Notes: generated from the sequence alone by a model not told the origin. A DNA stretch of 64,000 nt from Eubacteriaceae bacterium (GCA_910575665.1 CAJTFB010000022.1:1-64000); one strand, 5' to 3'. Numbered from the stretch's first letter, positions 20,010-29,130 are shown. Program-made: numbers and translations.

Positions 20010-20031
20010 ATTCGCAACGGGGGAAAACAAA

Positions 20032-21447
20032 ATGAAAAAGAAAATATTCTGCTGGATTTTTGTGTGCCTGCTGACCGTAGTGATGTGCCTTCCATCTGGC
20101 TATGCTCATGCTGATTCCATTACAACACAGGGTAAGTGTGGAGATAACGCTGTTTATACCGTTGATGCTGAGGGTGTTATGAGGATATCTGGAAATGGAA
20201 AAGTACATAAATTTATAGCGGACGCCGTGGTAAAGAGAATCATTGTGGAAGATGGAATTGAAGAAATTGGTCAGGAAGGTCTGGCTGGTTTTGGAGAAGT
20301 GACGGAGATCCAGCTTCCAGCCTCTGTAAAGAAAGTAGGTGAATGGGCTTTCAGGGCATGTAAAAACCTGAATAAAATTGTCTTTTCAGAAGGGCTGGAG
20401 GAGATGGGAAAAGAAGTGTTTTTTGAAGATTCTGCACTAAAGGAGGTTGAACTGCCGGATACCTTAACGAAGATGGGTCCCCAGTTGTTCTATTATTGTG
20501 AAAACCTTAAAAAAGTAAAGCTGCCTAAAAACCTAAAGGAAATTCCATGGGGCATTTTTGCGAATTGCCAGAATCTGGAGGAGATAATCTGGCCGGAAAA
20601 TTGTAAAAAAATAGGAGCTAATATATTTTTTGAGGCAAACAGGATCACATCCTTCACAGTGCCAGATTCCGTGGAATACTTAGATGAACATATGCTGAGT
20701 GGAGCAGATAATCTTAAAACCCTGGTTGTGGGAAAGGGAGTTACAAAAGTAAAAAGATCATTTGCTTCAAAAGCCATGTCCCTCCGGAAAATTGTTAATC
20801 ATTCCAATATAACGATACCGCTGCCTTTTGAAAAAGACAGGAGGCGATGGTTTGTGAATGGAAAGAAAGTTACAAAATTGAAACCGGGGAAAACGGCGGT
20901 CATGCATGGAAAAAAATATAAGGTTACATACGACCTTGGGGGAGGGAAAGCAGTATGCAAACTTCCTAAAACCCATACCTATGCACAGGATACGGCATTA
21001 CCCAAGGTAAAGAAAAAAGGGTATACCTTTTTAGGCTGGAGGACAGACGGAGCAAAAGATGGGGACAACACGACTGACAGGATTTCTAAAAGGCTTTATG
21101 GAAAGATTTCTGCCAGGGCAATACTAAAAAAGTGTAAGATAAGTTCTAAAAATGGAAGGATCCATGTGTTGGTCAAGGATCGTTTCTATGGGACGAAAAA
21201 GTACAATAAAAATAGTGATATTTTTTATTACAGATACGCAGATAATAGAGAAATGAAGGATGCCAAAATGGTTCTGTTCACGGCGCCATATGGAAAAGGT
21301 GTTTCGCAAAAACTTAGTAAGGGAACCTATTATATCGAATTAGCACAGGCATTTGCGTATCAGGTAAATGACTACGAATACGATTATGAAGAGTATAAGC
21401 ATCCGACGGGAGGATGGATCGGTAAATGGAAGGTAGTCATTAAATAA
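20032..21447 (+). CDS. Secreted BspA-type leucine-rich repeat protein
   Basis: The 471 residues begin with a signal peptide cleaved near HA-DS. Residues about 60-270 are BspA-like (LRR_5) repeats of about 23 residues with the pattern I..LP..V..I...AF..C..L. Residues about 285-330 hold a Listeria-Bacteroides-type beta repeat (KVTYDLGGG...KKGYTFLGWRTDG). A C-terminal domain of about 130 residues has no family that I recognise. There is no LPXTG anchor. BspA-type LRRs are known in adhesion and host-cell interaction. The start overlaps the stop of a small upstream frame. Confidence 0.8.
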   Translation: MKKKIFCWIFVCLLTVVMCLPSGYAHADSITTQGKCGDNAVYTVDAEGVMRISGNGKVHKFIADAVVKRIIVEDGIEEIGQEGLAGFGEVTEIQLPASVKKVGEWAFRACKNLNKIVFSEGLEEMGKEVFFEDSALKEVELPDTLTKMGPQLFYYCENLKKVKLPKNLKEIPWGIFANCQNLEEIIWPENCKKIGANIFFEANRITSFTVPDSVEYLDEHMLSGADNLKTLVVGKGVTKVKRSFASKAMSLRKIVNHSNITIPLPFEKDRRRWFVNGKKVTKLKPGKTAVMHGKKYKVTYDLGGGKAVCKLPKTHTYAQDTALPKVKKKGYTFLGWRTDGAKDGDNTTDRISKRLYGKISARAILKKCKISSKNGRIHVLVKDRFYGTKKYNKNSDIFYYRYADNREMKDAKMVLFTAPYGKGVSQKLSKGTYYIELAQAFAYQVNDYEYDYEEYKHPTGGWIGKWKVVIK

Positions 21448-21473
21448 GTACTGGTTCACTGTAAATTAACCTG

Positions 21474-21520
21474 CTATACACCTCTGATGGTATCAGAGGT
21501 GTATAGTTCTTTTATATTAT
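21474..21520 (+). terminator. Terminator after LRR gene
   Basis: A perfect 15-bp stem (21474-21488 with 21492-21506) with a 3-base loop is followed by TTCTTTTATATTATTTT. The core is ACACCTCTGAT. Confidence 0.85.
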
Positions 21521-21557
21521 TTTACTATATCGGATGGGGAGATCGTTACAGAATACC

Positions 21558-21750
21558 TAGCTTGACGGCGCGAATTTGAACCCTGTTTCGTCCTGCGCTA
21601 TCACAATCCGAAATCTTCGACCTCCGTTTGTGATTTTCCAATTTACAAGAAAACGGAATGAAACGTACTGGAGGTACGTTGATTGACGTTGACGCAGAAA
21701 ATTGGAAAATCACAGGCGGAGGCAGGATTCAAATTTGCGCCGTCAAGCTA
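21558..21750. repeat. 193-bp long inverted repeat (MITE-like)
   Basis: The ends TAGCTTGACGGCGC...AATTTGAA and TTCAAATTTGCGCCGTCAAGCTA are nearly perfect inverted copies. A second inner pair (CCTCCGTTTGTGATTTTCCAATT with AATTGGAAAATCACAGGCGGAGG, shown only in part here) extends the hairpin, and the centre holds CGTAC-TGGAG-GTACG. There is no open reading frame. It resembles a miniature inverted-repeat element or another dispersed palindromic repeat. Confidence 0.7.
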
Positions 21751-21787
21751 AGATAATAGAATGTAAGAAGCTTTTCTTATCCCGCTA

Positions 21788-21816
21788 TTGTAAAAAGGAG
21801 AAAAAGGTGTTAATAT
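21788..21816 (+). promoter_or_regulatory. Promoter of thrC
   Basis: TTGTAA (21788-21793) and TAATAT (21811-21816) are separated by 17 bases, 56 bases before thrC. No T-box or other leader structure is seen in the short transcript leader. Confidence 0.5.
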
Positions 21817-21872
21817 AGAGGTCACTAGTATGCGTTAATCAGTGAAAAGGATAGAAAGGACTGGTATTTGTT

Positions 21873-23354
21873 ATGAGTATCATGTATAAAAGTACAAGAA
21901 GCAATGGAGATAAAGTGACAGCTTCCCAGGCGATCTTAAAGGGGCTGGCAGAGGATGGCGGATTGTTTGTGCCGGATGGAATTCCGGAGCTGGAGATGGG
22001 GCTGGAAACACTGGCGGATCTTTCCTATAAGGAGACAGCTTATGAAGTTATGAAGTTGTTTTTGTCCGATTTTACAAAAGAAGAGCTGATGTACTGTATC
22101 GATGGTGCTTATGATGATAAATTTGATACAGAGCAGATCGCTCCCCTGGTGAAAAAAGACGGTGCTTATTATCTGGAGCTTTTTCACGGAAAAACCATTG
22201 CTTTCAAGGATATGGCGCTTTCCATTCTCCCGTATCTGATGACGACTTCGGCGAAGAAGAACGGAGTAAAAAATGAGATTGTCATTCTGACAGCTACCTC
22301 TGGAGATACCGGAAAGGCAGCGCTGGCAGGATTTGCGGATGTGCCGGGTACGAGCATCATTGTATTTTATCCGAAAAATGGTGTCAGCCCGATCCAGGAG
22401 AGGCAGATGTTGACGCAAACGGGAGAAAATACCCATGTGGTAGGCATCGTGGGAAACTTTGATGACGCCCAGACTGGTGTGAAGAAAATGTTCGGTTCCA
22501 AAGAACTGGCGGCGCAGATGAATGAGGCGGGATACCAGTTTTCATCAGCAAACTCCATTAATATCGGCCGTCTCGTTCCCCAGATCGTTTATTATGTGTA
22601 CGCATATGGACAGCTGTTAAAGCAGGGAGAGATCTCCTGCGGTGAGAAGATCAATGTGGTGGTTCCTACGGGGAACTTTGGAAATATACTGGCGGCATAT
22701 TATGCTAAAAATATGGGCATTCCGATCAACACACTGTATTGTGCGTCCAATGAAAATAAAGTACTATTTGACTTTTTTAATACCGGAAAATATGACAGAA
22801 AAAGAGAGTTTATCCTTACAACGTCTCCCTCCATGGATATTCTTATTTCCAGTAACTTAGAAAGGCTTATCTATCGCATAGCCGATGAGGATGCGGCAAA
22901 GACGAAAGAGCTTATGGATGCTCTGGTCAGCGAAGGAGAGTACAGCATTACGTCGGAGATGTGCGAAAAATTAGAAGACTTTATTGGTGGCTATGCTTCT
23001 GAAGAAGAGACCCATGCCGCCATCAAACGACTGTATGACAAGACCGGGTATATCATGGATACCCATACCGCGGTGGCAAGTGAGGTATATTATAAGAAAG
23101 CGGAGCAGACAGGGATTAAGACCGTGATCGCTTCTACGGCGAGTCCATATAAATTTACAAGAAGTGTGATGAATGCCATTGACAGCAAGTATGACAGTAT
23201 GTCAGACTTTGAACTGGTGGATCAGCTGAAGGAAATTTCTGGTGTGGCTGTGCCCCAGGCAATCGAAGAAATTCGTTTTGCCAATATACTTCACGATACC
23301 ATCTGCGATAAATCAGAGATGGAGCAGACGGTAAAGAACATACTTGGAATATAA
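21873..23354 (+). CDS. thrC: Threonine synthase
   Basis: Threonine synthase converts O-phosphohomoserine to threonine with pyridoxal phosphate in the cytoplasm. The 493 residues show the N-terminal RSNGDKVTASQAILKGLAEDGG typical of the longer ThrC class, the PLP-binding lysine in HGKTIAFKDMALS near 112 and the phosphate loop TATSGDTGKAAL. The ribosome site is weak. It is followed 39 bases later by an unrelated histidine pathway gene. Confidence 0.95.
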   Translation: MSIMYKSTRSNGDKVTASQAILKGLAEDGGLFVPDGIPELEMGLETLADLSYKETAYEVMKLFLSDFTKEELMYCIDGAYDDKFDTEQIAPLVKKDGAYYLELFHGKTIAFKDMALSILPYLMTTSAKKNGVKNEIVILTATSGDTGKAALAGFADVPGTSIIVFYPKNGVSPIQERQMLTQTGENTHVVGIVGNFDDAQTGVKKMFGSKELAAQMNEAGYQFSSANSINIGRLVPQIVYYVYAYGQLLKQGEISCGEKINVVVPTGNFGNILAAYYAKNMGIPINTLYCASNENKVLFDFFNTGKYDRKREFILTTSPSMDILISSNLERLIYRIADEDAAKTKELMDALVSEGEYSITSEMCEKLEDFIGGYASEEETHAAIKRLYDKTGYIMDTHTAVASEVYYKKAEQTGIKTVIASTASPYKFTRSVMNAIDSKYDSMSDFELVDQLKEISGVAVPQAIEEIRFANILHDTICDKSEMEQTVKNILGI

Positions 23355-23393
23355 GCCGGCGGCATGTCAGGCTGGCTTGGAAGGGAAAGGCGA

Positions 23394-24173
23394 ATGAATT
23401 TCAGACCATGTATCGATATTCATAACGGCAAGGTGAAGCAGATTGTCGGTGGAAGCCTGAAAGATGCCGGTGATCAGGCGGATGAAAACTTTGTATCTCA
23501 GCTCTGTGCGGCGGATTACGCCAGATTGTACAGGGAAAAAGGACTTTCCGGCGGTCATGTTATCCTTCTTAACCCGGTGGGAAGCGAATACTATGAGGAG
23601 GACGTCAGACAGGCGGAGGCCGCCCTCAGAGAATATCCCGGCGGACTACAGGTGGGAGGTGGGATCACCTGTGACAATGCCATACATTTTCTGGATGCAG
23701 GAGCCAGCCATGTAATTGTCACCTCCTATGTGTTCTCAGGTGGGGACATTCATTTTGAGAGACTGGAAAAGCTTTCACAGCTGGTGGGAAAAGAACATCT
23801 GGTTCTCGATGTGAGCTGTCGAGAAAGAGATGGGATATACTATATTGTTACGGACCGGTGGCAGAAATTTACAAAACAGCCTCTGGATGAGGCGCTTATG
23901 AGCCGACTCAGTGGATATTGTGACGAATTTCTCGTTCACGGTGTCAATGTGGAGGGAACTGGCGGCGGGATCGACCGGGGGTTAGTGAAAATTCTTGTAA
24001 AAAACACAGAGATTCCTATTACCTATGCTGGTGGCATTGGAAGGATGGAGGATCTGGAACTGCTGGATGAGATGTCTCGGGGACGAATCCATTTTACCGT
24101 GGGAAGTGCATTGGATCTTTTTGGTGGAACCTTAAAATTTGATGAAATTATTACAAAGTATAACAAATTATAA
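23394..24173 (+). CDS. hisA: HisA-type isomerase, eukaryotic (HIS6) class
   Basis: HisA isomerises ProFAR to PRFAR in histidine synthesis. The 259 residues form a (beta/alpha)8 barrel with FRPCIDIHNGKVKQIVGGSL at the start, GGHVILLN, LQVGGGIT, ASHVIVTSYVF, VHGVNVEGTGGGID and ITYAGGIGRMEDL. These match the eukaryotic/fungal HIS6 form more than the usual bacterial HisA, which begins IPAIDL. I chose ATG 23394 for the AAGGGAAAGG site upstream. 23364 is an alternative. No other his gene is nearby. Confidence 0.88.
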   Translation: MNFRPCIDIHNGKVKQIVGGSLKDAGDQADENFVSQLCAADYARLYREKGLSGGHVILLNPVGSEYYEEDVRQAEAALREYPGGLQVGGGITCDNAIHFLDAGASHVIVTSYVFSGGDIHFERLEKLSQLVGKEHLVLDVSCRERDGIYYIVTDRWQKFTKQPLDEALMSRLSGYCDEFLVHGVNVEGTGGGIDRGLVKILVKNTEIPITYAGGIGRMEDLELLDEMSRGRIHFTVGSALDLFGGTLKFDEIITKYNKL

Positions 24174-24203
24174 AGAAAAAATATAGTGCAAAAAACGACG
24201 TAA

Positions 24204-24239
24204 AAAGGCTGTTTCTTTAAGAAACAGCCTTTTGTTTTG
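24204..24239 (+). terminator. Terminator after hisA
   Basis: AAAGGCTGTTTC (24204-24215) and GAAACAGCCTTT (24221-24232) form a perfect 12-bp stem with a TTTAA loop, followed by TGTTTTG. Confidence 0.85.
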
Positions 24240-24249
24240 CCAAAAGGGG

Positions 24250-24295
24250 TTGATTTTTTTTAAAGTTATGATATAATATGTTACATATTTGTTAC
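24250..24295 (+). promoter_or_regulatory. Promoter with overlapping WalR-type box
   Basis: TTGATT (24250-24255) and TATAAT (24272-24277) are spaced by 16 bases. Immediately after the -10 box stands TGTTAC-ATATT-TGTTAC (24279-24295), an exact TGTWAH-N5-TGTWAH WalR consensus. A site over the transcription start suggests repression, as described for some WalR targets in Bacillus, in contrast to the upstream placement at the other hydrolase. Confidence 0.6.
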
Positions 24296-24375
24296 AAATT
24301 GTAGCGGATAATATTACGTAATTTGTTTGAATATTAATAAAAAATCAGACGGTTACAAAAAAGTAGGAGATACTC

Positions 24376-24867
24376 ATGAATTCAAAAAAAGCATTCAAGA
24401 TTATTATACCATTTGTTTTTGCCGTTGCATTGAGCGTATTGATTATGGGGACAACAGCAGAGGCAGCGAAGAAACCTTATACGGACAAAGATTTAAAGTA
24501 TATGGCAGCGATCATATACTGTGAGGCGGGCAACCAGTCTTACGCAGGAAAAGTAGCAGTGGGATGTGTGGTTATGAACCGGGTGAAATCTTCAAGGTTC
24601 CCGAATACGGTGTTGCGGGTGATCAAGCAGAAGGGGCAGTTTAGTCCAGTGCGTCAGGGTAAGTTTTCCAGAGAGGTTCGCAACGTAAATAGAGGGAAAT
24701 ACGCTTACGGAGCAAGAAGAAGCTGCATGAAGGCAGCACAGGAAGTACTGGAAGGTCAGAGAAGTGTGACCTATAAAGGAAGAAAACTCAGCATGAGAAA
24801 ATATCATTTTTTCAGTGGAAGGTTATCCCGTCCGAAACTTAGAATCGGAGGACACCAGTTCAAATAA
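24376..24867 (+). CDS. Secreted SleB-type cell wall hydrolase (compact)
   Basis: The 163 residues consist of a signal peptide ending TAEA-AKK and a Hydrolase_2 (SleB/CwlJ) domain: IIYCEAGNQSYAGKVAVGCVVMNRVKSSRFP, GQFSPVRQG and a C-terminal YHFFSG. It is a paralogue of the hydrolase at 18505-19185 but lacks the coiled coil. GGAG lies 8 bases before the ATG. It stands alone between two terminator-like hairpins and has its own promoter with a WalR-type box. Confidence 0.87.
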   Translation: MNSKKAFKIIIPFVFAVALSVLIMGTTAEAAKKPYTDKDLKYMAAIIYCEAGNQSYAGKVAVGCVVMNRVKSSRFPNTVLRVIKQKGQFSPVRQGKFSREVRNVNRGKYAYGARRSCMKAAQEVLEGQRSVTYKGRKLSMRKYHFFSGRLSRPKLRIGGHQFK

Positions 24868-24934
24868 AAATTACTGGGAAAAAGAAAAGCAGCCGTCTTT
24901 GCACAAGTTCGCTTGAAGGCAGAGGCAGCTGCTT

Positions 24935-25789
24935 TTAGATTTTACGGTACTGGCCGGGGCTGACTTTATAGAATTTCTTAAAGGCATTTGAAAAATGTTC
25001 TATGGAAGAATATCCGATCCGGTTGCTGATTTCAGTAATTTTCAATGAACTGTTGCGAAGCAGTGTCTCAGCGGCAGCCATGCGCGCTTCCAGCTTCATG
25101 GAAGAAAAAGATTTATTGTAATTCTTTTCGAGCAATCGCTGTGCCTGGCGGGTGCTTAAGCCGATGCTGTCGGCAAGCTGTTCCAGTGTAATATCCGCGT
25201 ACCGGCAGAGAAAGATTTCGTCAATTACCAGCAATGTATTTTCTTCCTGCAGCAGATGAACACTAAGTTTATTCGAAGGAACTGGAAGTTTATTATCATA
25301 TATTTTTCCGTCAGAAACAAAGTTCCGCACACACTCGATCATAAGCTCCGCCAGAAGCAGCGGAATTTTCTGCCTATAACCAGGCTTTTGATTCGTTTTT
25401 TCCCAAAGAATTGCCTGCGCCAAAGCGTCGATCTCCTTTCCGGCGTCGCCGAGCCACAGGTCGTGTTTTATAAACTGATCAGCCAAAGGACTGTTTGATT
25501 CGGATTCTGATATTAGGAAAAAAAGACCGAACTCAGTCAAGGATTCCGATTCGTCAGGGATCTGCTCGTGGGCGATATTAGGTCCTGTTATGTAGAGCAC
25601 TCCGGGGGAAAGCGGAAATGTTTGGTTTTCTAAAACCACAAATCCTTTTCCGGCGGTCACATAGTGGAGTTCAAAAGCATTTTTGCTGTGGGAGTGGCGA
25701 GGGAGCGGTTCTGTAAAATGACGGTAACTGATCATGGGCACATGGATCAATGTGTCTTCCAATGTAAAGCTATAATTCTCTATTTTCAC
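24935..25789 (-). CDS. AraC-family regulator, probably of the fucosidase
   Basis: The 284 residues have an N-terminal cupin sensor (HSHSKNAFELHYVTAGKGFVVLE, PGVLYITGPNIAHEQ) and a C-terminal AraC pair of helix-turn-helix motifs (LEQLADSIGLSTRQAQRLLEK and ITEISNRIGYSSIEHFSNAFKK). The gene faces away from the GH95 gene across a 158-base intergenic region, which suggests that it senses a sugar and controls the fucosidase. The ligand is unknown. A stem of AAAGCAGC with GCTGCTTT between this gene and the hydrolase may terminate both. Confidence 0.85.
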   Translation of the reverse strand: MKIENYSFTLEDTLIHVPMISYRHFTEPLPRHSHSKNAFELHYVTAGKGFVVLENQTFPLSPGVLYITGPNIAHEQIPDESESLTEFGLFFLISESESNSPLADQFIKHDLWLGDAGKEIDALAQAILWEKTNQKPGYRQKIPLLLAELMIECVRNFVSDGKIYDNKLPVPSNKLSVHLLQEENTLLVIDEIFLCRYADITLEQLADSIGLSTRQAQRLLEKNYNKSFSSMKLEARMAAAETLLRNSSLKITEISNRIGYSSIEHFSNAFKKFYKVSPGQYRKI

Positions 25790-25947
25790 AGTAAATACCT
25801 CCCTTGGATTGAAATATTATAACCTGCGATTATGTGACAAAAACAAGGATGATATGTCTTATTATACTATAAAAAAATAAAAGTACAACAGGTAAAATGA
25901 GAGTATAATAGGTACGGTTATAAAACCGTCAGATGAGGAGGGTGCTT
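25790..25947. promoter_or_regulatory. Divergent promoter region araC-type / GH95
   Basis: Toward GH95 there is TATAAT at 25904-25909 without a good -35, as expected for activator dependence. Upstream, AGTACAACAGGTAAAATGAGAG and the similar TATAATAGGTACGG share AGGTA cores 21 bases apart that could be AraC half-sites. The minus-strand promoter is not clear. Confidence 0.35.
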
Positions 25948-28900
25948 ATGAATTGGAAAAGAAACAAAAGGAACAGAAACTATATCAGAAGAATCGGCAG
26001 CTGTTTACTTTTGGGTGCATTGACACTGACAAGTATATCATTTTCTGGAATTGCCAAAGGGGGAGATCACTTGAAGAAATCTTATGCAAAAAGCCAGGGG
26101 GGGCCGGCATTACAACTTCAATATGACGAACCGGCTGTAGATTGGGAGGCCCAGGCCCTGCCCATCGGGAATGGACGCATTGGGGCAATGGTATTTGGCG
26201 GTGTGGGAAAAGAGAAGATCCAGGTCAATGAGGAGACACTCTGGTCCGGGGGACCAGGAGCGAATGCATCTTATAAAGGAGGGGACAACTCTCATTCATC
26301 GGAAAAGGTACATACTGCACTTCAAAACGTCCGACAGTCGATACAGGATATGGTAAATGATTTTTCTACAAATAATGCTGCCTATTTTGACAGTGATGGA
26401 AAACTTGTGACACACAATTATAAGGATCTGTTGAGTAATTCCGCATTTTCAAAGAATCTGAATCTGTTAAAGGGAGTTAAGAACAATTTTGGAACATACC
26501 AGACCCTGGGAAATATTATTATAAATGATCCAGCTTCGGGCTCTGACGAAGGATATCGTGACTATGTGCGCAAATCAGATCTGAATAACGGCATGGAAAC
26601 CGTACATTATGTGTGGAATGAGATAACTTTTGACAGAGAGTATTTTGTCAGCAATCCGGCGAATGTTCTTGCCATAAAGCTTACCGCGGATCAGCCAGGG
26701 GCCATTACCAAAGAATTTTCATTGGAATCCGAGCAGAGGAAAAAAGAAATAGTTGTGGACGAAGAAAATGGAACGGTTACGATGACAGGGCAGCCATCGG
26801 ATCAGAAAGAGAATGGTTTGAAATTCGCCCAGCAGATCAAGATTATTCCAGAGGGAGGCAGGATTTGCAAATCCAGTAACTCCACTCTTTTGGTGGAGGG
26901 TGCGGATTCTGTTGTTGTCTTGATGGGAGCCGCGACCAATTATCAGGTTGATGATTCCGGCGCCACCTACGATTATTTTAAACCAGGTGAGCCCCTTGAT
27001 GATGTGGAGAGTGAGATCGGGGCTGCAGTGGAAAAAGGTTATGACAAGTTACGCCAAGAGCACATAGAAGACTACAAAAACTTATTTGACCGTGTAACGC
27101 TGGACCTAAATGTTTCAGACATGCCGGAAAAGATGACGGACGATCTGCTTTCCGGATATGGAAAAGAAAATACCGCGGAAGAGGACAGATATCTTGAGAT
27201 GCTGTTTTTTCAGTATGGAAGATATCTTTTGATTTCCAGTTCCAGGGAGAATAGTGTGCTTCCGGCAAATCTTCAGGGGATTTGGGCACAGCGACTGGCG
27301 CCGGCATGGAATTCGGATTTTCATACCAATATCAATTTACAGATGAATTACTGGCTTGCAGAGCAGACAAATCTTACCGAGTGCCACACAGCAGTGATTG
27401 ATTACATAAACAGCCTGGTGGAAAAAGGAAAGGTAACTGCCCAAAAATATTATTGCCAGCAGGACGGGTCCGACGTGAGGGGATGGGTGATCCATCACGA
27501 GAATAATATCTGGGGAAATACCAGTCCGAGCGACTGGACAACGGCTTTTTATTTTCCTGCGGCCGCGGCGTGGATGTGTCAGGATATCTGGGACAAATAC
27601 CAGTTTAACAGTGACAGGGAGTTTTTGGAAGAAAATTTTGATACAATGCTGCAGGCGGCATTGTTCTGGGTAGATAATTTGTGGGAAGACGAGCGGGATG
27701 GAACGCTGGTGGCTAACCCATCGTATTCGCCAGAACACGGCGTATTTTCCCTGGGATGTACCAGCGATCAGGCCATTATATGGGAATTGTTTGAAGAGGT
27801 AAAACTTGCCAGCCAGGTTCTTGGAAAAGAGAGTGACAGCGAGATCAAGGAGATTGCGGAAGCACAGCAGAAATTATATATGCCGGAGGCAGACCGTCTC
27901 GGCGGACAGCTGGCAGAGTGGAAAGATGAGACGACTCTGGAGGTGACGAATTCGGATAATCACAGGCATCAAAACCATGTTTCTATTCTTCATCCTGGTA
28001 CTTATGTGACAGCTGGAAGATCTGAGTGGGATGATAAAATGCTGGAGGCGATCCGGGTTACGCTGGAGAAACGCGGTGATGGTGGAACCGGCTGGAGTAA
28101 GGCGTGGAAAATAAATATGTGGGCGAGAATGCGGGATGGAGACCGCGCGAGAAAGCTTCTGGGTGAACAGCTCACTGGCTCTACACTTGCCAATCTGTTT
28201 GATACCCATCCACCGTACCAGATCGATGGAAACTTTGGCGCGGCAGCTGGTATCACGGAAATGCTGCTGCAGAGCCAGGGCGATTATATTGAACCCTTGG
28301 CTGCCCTTCCTTCGGGATGGGACACTGGCTCCGTAGATGGAATCAAGGCAAGAGGGAATTTTGAGATGGATTTCTCCTGGGAAAATGGTGGCATAAGTGA
28401 ATGCCGGATCACATCTAACAGCGGAAATCCGTGCAAAATTAAATACAATGGAATCGGAAGACTGAACGTATATGACGAGACGAACAAGCGATATGTAAAA
28501 GCAGAGGCTTCAGAGAATACCCTTGAATTTTCCACAACAGCAGGGGCTGTATATGTTCTCACAAATGATGAATCGTTGCCAGTGGTGACGGCACCGCCAT
28601 CGGCTCTACCTTCTGCTTCGCCGGACAACATTCCCTCAGCCACAGCGACACCTGACGCGACGGGTTCTGAGATTCTTGTCAATAATGAAAAGAAGCCTGT
28701 AAAAATTGGGTCCACGGTGGAAAAGAAAAGCTTGGTATATAAGATTACCTCTTCCTCAGCTGTTCAGTTGACAAAAGTGCGTACGTCGAAAAAAAGTGTT
28801 GTGATACCGGACAGGATTACCATTTCGGGCAAAAAATATACCGTTACCACCATTGCCAATAACGCTTGTTTGGGCAAAAAAATAACAAAAGTAACGATTG

Positions 28901-29130
28901 GTAAAAACATACAAAAGATAGGACGGAAGGCATTTGCCAATTGTAAGAAGCTGAAAACGGTCATTTTTAAATCCGTAAAATTAAAAAGTGTTGGGAAACA
29001 GGCTTTTTATAAGACAAATCAAAAAGTAAGGGTGAAATTGGGTAGAAAAGTTGTTAAAAAATATAGAAAGATGCTGACAAAAGGAAAGATTTCTTCAAAG
29101 GCGAAATATGTAGCTGTAAAACTTAGCTAA
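25948..29130 (+). CDS. Secreted GH95 alpha-L-fucosidase with LRR tail
   Basis: GH95 enzymes remove alpha-1,2-linked L-fucose (or L-galactose) from glycans. The 1060 residues have an N-terminal signal helix, the GH95 N-domain (WEAQALPIGNGRIGAMVFGG, NEETLWSGGP), the (alpha/alpha)6 catalytic domain with HTNINLQMNYW holding the paired asparagines, and DGNFGAAAGITEML holding the catalytic aspartate. A Pro/Ser/Thr linker (about 875-910) leads to a C-terminal BspA-like LRR domain like that of the GH115 pseudogene. There is no sortase signal. Start 25948 is set by GAGGAGGG 5 bases upstream. Confidence 0.93.
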   Translation: MNWKRNKRNRNYIRRIGSCLLLGALTLTSISFSGIAKGGDHLKKSYAKSQGGPALQLQYDEPAVDWEAQALPIGNGRIGAMVFGGVGKEKIQVNEETLWSGGPGANASYKGGDNSHSSEKVHTALQNVRQSIQDMVNDFSTNNAAYFDSDGKLVTHNYKDLLSNSAFSKNLNLLKGVKNNFGTYQTLGNIIINDPASGSDEGYRDYVRKSDLNNGMETVHYVWNEITFDREYFVSNPANVLAIKLTADQPGAITKEFSLESEQRKKEIVVDEENGTVTMTGQPSDQKENGLKFAQQIKIIPEGGRICKSSNSTLLVEGADSVVVLMGAATNYQVDDSGATYDYFKPGEPLDDVESEIGAAVEKGYDKLRQEHIEDYKNLFDRVTLDLNVSDMPEKMTDDLLSGYGKENTAEEDRYLEMLFFQYGRYLLISSSRENSVLPANLQGIWAQRLAPAWNSDFHTNINLQMNYWLAEQTNLTECHTAVIDYINSLVEKGKVTAQKYYCQQDGSDVRGWVIHHENNIWGNTSPSDWTTAFYFPAAAAWMCQDIWDKYQFNSDREFLEENFDTMLQAALFWVDNLWEDERDGTLVANPSYSPEHGVFSLGCTSDQAIIWELFEEVKLASQVLGKESDSEIKEIAEAQQKLYMPEADRLGGQLAEWKDETTLEVTNSDNHRHQNHVSILHPGTYVTAGRSEWDDKMLEAIRVTLEKRGDGGTGWSKAWKINMWARMRDGDRARKLLGEQLTGSTLANLFDTHPPYQIDGNFGAAAGITEMLLQSQGDYIEPLAALPSGWDTGSVDGIKARGNFEMDFSWENGGISECRITSNSGNPCKIKYNGIGRLNVYDETNKRYVKAEASENTLEFSTTAGAVYVLTNDESLPVVTAPPSALPSASPDNIPSATATPDATGSEILVNNEKKPVKIGSTVEKKSLVYKITSSSAVQLTKVRTSKKSVVIPDRITISGKKYTVTTIANNACLGKKITKVTIGKNIQKIGRKAFANCKKLKTVIFKSVKLKSVGKQAFYKTNQKVRVKLGRKVVKKYRKMLTKGKISSKAKYVAVKLS

